DNA of 10,037 nucleotides from Candidatus Hecatellales archaeon (GTDB lineage Archaea; Thermoproteota; Bathyarchaeia; Hecatellales; Hecatellaceae), in assembly GCA_003662485.1 (NCBI GenBank), contig QMYD01000032.1, positions 1 through 10,037 of the forward strand, given 5' to 3'. The position numbers and the translations under genes are program-made. The notes beneath the pieces were generated by a model. That model had not been told where the DNA came from. It saw nothing but the letters and a program-made list of their open reading frames with translations, and did no database searches. Positions 6,238 through 10,037 of this stretch are shown here, piece after piece (within the stretch, counting starts at the first letter, position 1; the number at the start of each line of letters is the position of its first letter).

Positions 6238-6852
6238 TTACGCTGGAGGTAGGTTCAGGGTTTTTATGGCCAGTTTGAGGAGGGTGGAATTTCCTCCAGC
6301 CCTCAGATACTCATGCGAGAAACGCCTCAGAATCTTCATGTCGTAGCTGTCTAGGATGGCGTCTACGGGCCTGCTTGCCCCCAGCGAGAAGAGGGTGAAA
6401 GTTAAATCCCAAATCCTATAGTTTTCGTTAAAGCTTCGAACGGCTTGCTCCCCATCGATAACATATATGCTCCCATTTTTCACGATGAAGTTTGAGGGTT
6501 TGCAGTCTCCGAGGCACCACCCCTCCCCATGGAGGCTTGCGAGGGCTGAGGCTAGGAGGCCAGCAGCCTCCAAAACCTCCATGCTGGAGAGGCTTTCACC
6601 CTCAATGAACTCCCTCTCCAAGGTTTTCTCCTCCCAGTCCACCACGTATACCTTAGGAGTCTTAACGGAGCGGTGTTCAGCCTTGAAGAAGGCGTACTCC
6701 CTCTTCAACCTCTCGCAGGCTGAAAGCGTGAAGGGGTATAGGGGCTTGAAGGGTAGGGAGAGAAGCCACTTCAAGCCTGGAAGGTCGGAAAACCTTTTAA
6801 CGACGAGTTTTACCCCCCGCCTCTCCACCACTTCAGCCTGCTCTAAAACCAA
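6238..6852 (-). CDS. small atypical protein kinase-like protein (RIO/Bud32/LPS-kinase clade)
   Basis: In 204 residues the protein shows a reduced kinase fold. It has a Lys in VVKRF (Lys19), a Glu in the following helix (REYAFF, Glu52), a hinge EFIEGES (81-87), a catalytic loop LGDCKPSN (114-121; Asp116 and Asn121) and a metal-binding VIDGEQ (131-136; Asp133). The usual HGD is LGD and the usual DFG is DGE, so both catalytic and metal aspartates survive while the flanking residues differ. It lacks the characteristic Bud32 blocks I would expect, so I do not call it Bud32. Related small kinases include RIO and Kdo/WaaP-type sugar kinases, so the substrate may be a protein or a small molecule. The TTG start follows AGAGGAAG, and no ordinary start occurs just upstream. 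It lies 56 bp downstream of RtcB, separated by a hairpin. Confidence 0.8.
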   Translation of the reverse strand: MVLEQAEVVERRGVKLVVKRFSDLPGLKWLLSLPFKPLYPFTLSACERLKREYAFFKAEHRSVKTPKVYVVDWEEKTLEREFIEGESLSSMEVLEAAGLLASALASLHGEGWCLGDCKPSNFIVKNGSIYVIDGEQAVRSFNENYRIWDLTFTLFSLGASRPVDAILDSYDMKILRRFSHEYLRAGGNSTLLKLAIKTLNLPPA

Positions 6853-6890
6853 GAAGACTTCCTCTCTAAGCCTCTCTAGGCGGGAAGGCT

Positions 6891-6917
6891 TAAAAAGGGT
6901 TAGGGTGCTTAACCCTT
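6891..6917 (-). terminator. hairpin plus T-tract at the end of RtcB
   Basis: On the minus strand AAGGGTTA (6910-6917), a 7-base loop and TAACCCTT (6895-6902) form a perfect 8-bp stem that runs straight into a T run ending TTTA (6891-6894). The stem includes the RtcB stop codon. The arrangement resembles an intrinsic terminator or attenuator between RtcB and the downstream kinase. Archaeal termination depends mainly on T-rich tracts, so the stem may instead be an RNA-stability element. Confidence 0.45.
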
Positions 6918-8354
6918 AACCACGCCTAAGGGTACGAGCCTTACAACCTTTGTGCCTATTCCAATTTGGTGGGAGACCTCAGCCACCCTGTCCACGTCCT
7001 TATAGGCTCCAGGAGCCTCCTCCGCAACTACGGTCATGCTGGCCGCCCTAACCAGGATTCCCCTACCCTCCAGCTCCCTCTTCACTTGGTGGCCTCCAAA
7101 CTGGCGGGTGGCAGCCTTCCTACTCATATACCTTCCAGCCCCATGGGCGGTGGAGCCGAAGCTTAACTCCATGGATTTAGGTGTGCCTATGAGAATCCAG
7201 CTACTAGTTCCCATGGTTCCAGCTATGAGGACAGGCTGGCCTGTAGGCTGGTAGGTTTTGGGTAGGGCTGGATGGCCTGGGGGGAAGGCTCTAGTAGCCC
7301 CCTTCCTATGGACGAAAACCTTTCTTCGCTTTCCTTCAACCTCATGCTCCTCAACCTTGCAGATGTTGTGGGCTACGTCGTAGACGAGTTCTAAGCCTAG
7401 TTTTTCCGCAGGCTGGCCGAAGGCTTGGCTGAAGGCCTCCCTAACCCAGTGCGTGATGCACTGCCTATTCGTGAAGGCGTAGTTTACAGCTCCAGCCATG
7501 GAGCTAAAGTATCCACGGCCTTCAGGGCTGTGGCCTGGAACGCAGGCAAGCTCCCTGTCTGGAAGCGTTATCCCGTAGCGTTTAACCGCCCTATCCATAA
7601 CCCGAAGGTAGTCGGAGCATATCTGGTGGCCGAAGCCTCTTGAGCCAGTATGGATCATAACGGTTACCTGGCCCTCCTCGTAGATGCCTAAAGCCTTAGC
7701 CTTCTCAACGTCGAAAATCTTGTCCACCTTCTGGATTTCGAGGAAGTGGTTTCCACTTCCAAGGGTTCCAAGCTCAGGGGCGCCTCTATTCTTGGCCACT
7801 ACTGAAATCTTGTCTGGGTCAGCACCCTCCATACAGCCGTATTCTTCGCAGTGCTCCTTATCCTCAGGCCAGCCGTAGCCGTGGTCTAGGGCCCAGTCTA
7901 TCCCTTCAACGATAACCCTGTCAAGCTCTTGATGGCTAAGCCTAATCTTCCCCTTGCTTCCAAGGCCTGAGGGAACATTCCTAAAGATGGCTTCGAGAAG
8001 CTGGCTGAGCTTAGGCCGAACATCACGCTCCGAAAGGTTGGTTCTGAGAAGTCTAACCCCACAGTTTATGTCGTAGCCTACTCCACCCGGACTTATTACG
8101 CCCTCATCATAGTCGGTTGCAGCTACACCTCCAATGGGGAACCCATAGCCTTCATGCCCGTCAGGCATGGTTATAGCGTACTTGTAGACGCCCTTAAGGG
8201 TGGCCACATTGGCGCATTGGAGAAGCGTCCTATCCGTCTTCATCTTTTCGAGTAAGGTTTGGTCAGCGTAAACCACGCCCGGAACCCTCATGTCCTCACG
8301 GTAGCGTGGAATCCTCCAAACGAATTCGGAAACCCTTTCAAGGGGAACCTCCAA
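6909..8354 (-). CDS. rtcB: RNA-splicing ligase RtcB
   Basis: Full-length (481 residues) RtcB, which joins 2',3'-cyclic-phosphate and 5'-OH RNA ends using GTP and Mn2+, chiefly to ligate tRNA exons after intron removal. All key residues are present: GGVGYDINCG with Asp95 and Cys98, LGSGNHFLEIQ with Asn202 and His203, HTGSRG with His235, the VAHN segment with His329, and the guanylated His404 in STAHGAGRYM. It carries no intein, unlike some archaeal copies. The TTG at 8354 is the only possible start because an in-frame TGA lies four codons upstream. The protein then opens in the same way as euryarchaeal RtcB. A TATA-like box sits about 75 bases upstream. Its usual partner archease is not in the window. 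The kinase-like gene lies just downstream. Confidence 0.99.
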   Translation of the reverse strand: MEVPLERVSEFVWRIPRYREDMRVPGVVYADQTLLEKMKTDRTLLQCANVATLKGVYKYAITMPDGHEGYGFPIGGVAATDYDEGVISPGGVGYDINCGVRLLRTNLSERDVRPKLSQLLEAIFRNVPSGLGSKGKIRLSHQELDRVIVEGIDWALDHGYGWPEDKEHCEEYGCMEGADPDKISVVAKNRGAPELGTLGSGNHFLEIQKVDKIFDVEKAKALGIYEEGQVTVMIHTGSRGFGHQICSDYLRVMDRAVKRYGITLPDRELACVPGHSPEGRGYFSSMAGAVNYAFTNRQCITHWVREAFSQAFGQPAEKLGLELVYDVAHNICKVEEHEVEGKRRKVFVHRKGATRAFPPGHPALPKTYQPTGQPVLIAGTMGTSSWILIGTPKSMELSFGSTAHGAGRYMSRKAATRQFGGHQVKRELEGRGILVRAASMTVVAEEAPGAYKDVDRVAEVSHQIGIGTKVVRLVPLGVVKG

Positions 8355-8424
8355 GCCTACCCCTCAACCTCCACAAGCCCTAGGCTAAGCTTGCAGAAAT
8401 AATAGTACTCCGGCCCTTAAGAGC

Positions 8425-8433
8425 TTTTAAAAA
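8425..8433 (-). promoter_or_regulatory. TATA-like box for rtcB
   Basis: The minus strand reads TTTTTAAAA, the strongest TATA-like element in the 214-bp gap between the THEP1-type gene and RtcB. Initiation about 25 bases downstream (near 8402) would leave a leader of about 45 nt before the RtcB TTG. It lies just after the stop of the possible 30-codon ORF, so RtcB can be transcribed on its own. Confidence 0.45.
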
Positions 8434-8434
8434 T

Positions 8435-8527
8435 TCAGCTAACCCGGGTTTTAGGCATCCTCCGAATCTCCCAGCCGTCCTCAGCCAGCCACTCCTCAGC
8501 CGTAGCCTTAGGATCATACATCCCCAT
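8435..8527 (-). CDS. possible 30-residue protein, unrecognised
   Basis: An ATG at 8525-8527 opens a 30-codon frame ending in TGA, starting MGMYDPKATAEEWLAEDGW and ending RRMPKTRVS. It has the mixed charged and aromatic make-up of a real soluble helix-turn protein, not of random or low-complexity DNA. It fills the otherwise unexplained part of the gap upstream of RtcB. A T-rich TATA-like run (8550-8555) is centred about 24 bases before the ATG, fitting a leaderless transcript. An alternative start is the second ATG two codons later. I do not recognise the family. A short open frame of this length can also arise by chance. Confidence 0.42.
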   Translation of the reverse strand: MGMYDPKATAEEWLAEDGWEIRRMPKTRVS

Positions 8528-8549
8528 AGAAATTTCCCTTTCTCACGCT

Positions 8550-8555
8550 AAAAAA
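8550..8555 (-). terminator. T-tract after the NTPase gene, may double as a promoter element
   Basis: Six consecutive T residues on the minus strand lie 13 bases past the NTPase stop (8569-8571). Archaeal RNA polymerase often terminates at such tracts. The same run is positioned to act as a TATA-like box for the short ORF at 8527. The two roles cannot be separated from sequence alone. Confidence 0.4.
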
Positions 8556-8568
8556 GGTAAGTGGAAGC

Positions 8569-9108
8569 TTAACCTTCCAGAGCCTTTAAGACCTCTACGG
8601 TTAGGTTTTCTAGGATTAGCCTACGGCTTTCCGGCTTAACTTCTAGGAGGCTTCCAGCTTTGGCTTTAAGCTTTTCTATGAGGCTGTCCTTCGCCTTGTA
8701 ATGCACGGTTGCAACTAGGGGCTTACCGCTTTCCATCACCTCTAGAACAGCCTGCCTGAAGGCTTGGGAGTAAAGCTCCATGGGGCCTACCTCATCCACG
8801 AAAACCACATCTGCCTCCTTGAGAGCCTGGCGGATGGCCTCCACACCCACCGCCTCCAAGTCCCCAAGGTTTACAATGTACTTCCCGATTCTGGGGCCTC
8901 CTCCACTTCCAACCCTAGCCAAAACACCTCTCTCACCTGTGGCTAGGTTGGAAACCTCGAAGCCTATGCGTGTCCCCTCCCTTCTGACTTCCCTAGTTAC
9001 CATACCCCCAATCCTAAGGCCTCTCCCTTTAAGCCTCTCAGCAACCTCAAGCATGATTGTGGTCTTACCGGAGCCAGGCCTACCCGTAAGCAGGAAAATC
9101 CTCCCCAA
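8569..9108 (-). CDS. THEP1-type nucleoside-triphosphatase (COG1618)
   Basis: The 179-residue protein is a typical THEP1-family P-loop NTPase. Walker A is GRPGSGKTT (9-17), the family phrase GFEVSNLATGERG is at 49-61, and Walker B is VVFVDEVGPMEL (101-112). Purified thermophile members hydrolyse several NTPs with low turnover, and the human relative NTPCR is similar. The biological substrate is unclear, with nucleotide-pool cleaning or RNA-linked roles proposed. Start: TTG 9106-9108 is forced by an in-frame TGA five codons upstream, and the P-loop follows at residue 9. A GAGGGAG stretch 6-8 bases upstream is a good ribosome site. The gene is divergent from the second GPN GTPase across a gap of about 96 bp. 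Confidence 0.95.
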   Translation of the reverse strand: MGRIFLLTGRPGSGKTTIMLEVAERLKGRGLRIGGMVTREVRREGTRIGFEVSNLATGERGVLARVGSGGGPRIGKYIVNLGDLEAVGVEAIRQALKEADVVFVDEVGPMELYSQAFRQAVLEVMESGKPLVATVHYKAKDSLIEKLKAKAGSLLEVKPESRRLILENLTVEVLKALEG

Positions 9109-9171
9109 TAGGATGCTCCCTCAAGCCTCTAGAAACCATTGCAGAAAATAATGTTCCCGTTAGGGATAAGG

Positions 9172-9180
9172 GTTTTAAGA
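9172..9180 (+). promoter_or_regulatory. TATA-like box setting the start of the second GPN GTPase
   Basis: GTTTTAAGA has its TTTTAA core at 9173-9178, centred about 29 bases before the TTG at 9205. That is the distance expected if transcription begins at or next to the start codon. This favours TTG 9205 over the upstream TTG 9139 or ATG 9151, which have no such box. Confidence 0.45.
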
Positions 9181-9204
9181 GAGTTTCCTCCTCGATATGG
9201 AGGA

Positions 9205-9921
9205 TTGAACGTTTTCGTTCTCGGCCCAGCTGGCTCAGGTAAAAGCCTGCTAACCGGAAATTTCTCCTCCTATTTGGCTAGGGAGGGCTATAGGGTTAGG
9301 CTTGTAAACCTTGATCCAGGCGTTTTAAGTCTACCCTATAGGGCGGACTTCGACGTTAGAAAGGTTTTCACCGTTGAGGAGATTATGAGGGAGAAGGGTT
9401 TAGGCCCGAATGGAGCCATCCTAGAAGCCATGGAGAGGCTTGCTAACCTAAGTCTTCCAAGCTTTGAGGACGCCGACTACGTGCTATACGATACGCCAGG
9501 CCAGCTTGAACCCTTCCTCTTCAGGGAAGCAGGAAGAAGGATTGTGGGAAGCCTTGAAGACTGCTGCTGCCTCTTCCTAGGCGACCTCTCCACCCCACGT
9601 AGGAACCTGTTAGGCTTCTACCTCTACGCCCTAACCGCCCGCTACACGCTGGAGGCTGAAACCCTAGCCGTCCTAAATAAGGCCGACCTCCTAACACCCG
9701 AGGAGAGGGAGGAAGTGAAAAGGTTTCTTGAGAATCCAACCCCCCTCTTCGAAGCTTCAGCCAGCCTAAAGGATGAAATGGACAGGGAAATCCTAAACGC
9801 CTTAAAGGACTTCTTTCCGCCTCAAAGGGTCCCCCTAGTCTCAGCTGAAACGGGTTTAGGCTTCGAAGAGCTTCTAACCCTCCTCTTCGAGGTTAAATGC
9901 ACCTGCGGAGACCTAACCTGA
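9205..9921 (+). CDS. GPN-loop GTPase (second, diverged copy)
   Basis: Starting at TTG 9205 the product is 238 residues. The P-loop GPAGSGKS is at 7-14, LDPGVLSLPY at about 37-46, the GPN triad at 67-69, switch II DTPGQ at 96-100, NKAD at 158-161 and SAE at 213-215. It is clearly paralogous to the GPN GTPase at 2111-2869: both share 'NLDPGVL-LPY' and 'GLGPNGA'. It differs in having canonical NKAD in place of TKID, a Cys-Cys-Cys run (120-122) and a Cys-x-Cys close to its C-terminus (232, 234). The frame is open back to 9139, which would add 22 residues. I prefer 9205 because it matches the paralogue's short lead into the P-loop and the TATA spacing. A probable trm1 follows 15 bp after the stop, suggesting co-transcription. 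Confidence 0.93.
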   Translation: MNVFVLGPAGSGKSLLTGNFSSYLAREGYRVRLVNLDPGVLSLPYRADFDVRKVFTVEEIMREKGLGPNGAILEAMERLANLSLPSFEDADYVLYDTPGQLEPFLFREAGRRIVGSLEDCCCLFLGDLSTPRRNLLGFYLYALTARYTLEAETLAVLNKADLLTPEEREEVKRFLENPTPLFEASASLKDEMDREILNALKDFFPPQRVPLVSAETGLGFEELLTLLFEVKCTCGDLT

Positions 9922-9936
9922 AAGGGGGGTTGAGGC

Positions 9937-10037
9937 TTGAAGCTTAAGGGGGTTTCCCTCACCGAGGTTCAGGAGGGCTCCATTCGATTCTACGTTCCAA
10001 GCGAGGGCTTGAAAAAGCCTGCAAGGGGGCCTGGAAC
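9937..10037 (+). CDS. N-terminus of a probable tRNA (guanine-26) dimethyltransferase Trm1 (cut by window end)
   Basis: A frame starting at TTG 9937 runs off the right edge after 33 codons. It reads LTEVQEGSIRFYVPSEG and continues to RGPG. Archaeal Trm1 proteins open in this way, with a short 'V-x-EG-x-x-x-F/L-x-VP' strand followed by a loop that leads into FYNP-x-M-x-x-NRD. The diagnostic part lies beyond the window, so the call is tentative. An in-frame TGA two codons upstream forces the TTG start, and GGGGGGTTGA precedes it. Trm1 makes N2,N2-dimethylguanosine at position 26 of tRNA, which would fit the tRNA-processing genes nearby. Confidence 0.55.
   Translation, partial: MKLKGVSLTEVQEGSIRFYVPSEGLKKPARGPG

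Noticed and set aside
6909..8354. Intein or frameshift in RtcB
   Set aside because: Archaeal RtcB often carries inteins, but all motifs here are contiguous at the normal spacing through His404 and the C-terminus.
9139..9204. 22-residue N-terminal extension of the second GPN GTPase
   Set aside because: No family-like sequence, no promoter at the right distance, and the paralogue begins at the position equivalent to TTG 9205.
1..10037. CRISPR array, insertion sequence, defence island, tRNA or rRNA gene
   Set aside because: No regularly spaced direct repeats, transposase motifs, terminal inverted repeats or tRNA-like cloverleaf were seen on either strand. The AGGCTT excess is dispersed and irregular.

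Overview
This window is archaeal. It carries an Orc1/Cdc6-type C-terminus, an RtcB RNA ligase, two GPN-loop GTPases, a THEP1-type NTPase, a COG1340-type coiled-coil protein and what looks like the N-terminus of a Trm1 tRNA methyltransferase, together with TATA-like promoter sites and little 5' leader. Moderate GC, heavy AGG/AGA arginine codons and very frequent TTG starts fit a TACK-type, probably thermophilic lineage. The lineage cannot be fixed from this sequence alone. No transposase, CRISPR array, tRNA, rRNA or phage gene is visible, and gene density is very high. This reads as core chromosome, not an island.

Layout. (1) 1-150 (+): 3' end of an Orc1/Cdc6-like replication initiator, converging on a cis-prenyltransferase (147-995, -). 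The two stop codons share one CTAG. (2) 996-1201: AT-rich gap holding the likely prenyltransferase promoter. (3) 1202-3900 (-): tight cluster read leftward in the order zinc-ribbon protein, CinA-N protein, GPN GTPase, coiled-coil protein. (4) 3901-3988: divergent promoter region. (5) 3989-6235 (+): exported HExxH protease-like protein followed after 18 bp by the radical SAM enzyme AmrS. (6) 6238-8354 (-): RtcB followed by a small atypical RIO/Bud32-like kinase, with a hairpin plus T-tract at the RtcB stop. (7) 8355-8568: intergenic stretch holding an RtcB promoter and a possible 30-residue ORF. (8) 8569-9108 (-): THEP1-type NTPase, divergent from (9) a second GPN GTPase (9205-9921, +), which leads into a probable trm1 (9937 onward, cut by the window end).

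How the genes fit together. Several products belong to information processing: replication initiation, tRNA ligation (RtcB), tRNA base methylation (Trm1-like) and GPN GTPases, whose eukaryotic relatives assist assembly of RNA polymerase and other complexes. Others serve membrane lipid-carrier synthesis (UppS) and nucleotide housekeeping (CinA-N, THEP1). The parts least explained are the exported HExxH protein beside AmrS, the degenerate kinase behind RtcB, the 30-residue ORF upstream of RtcB, the CinA gene whose conserved N-terminus has no ordinary start codon, and a strong excess of the word AGGCTT/AAGCCT throughout.
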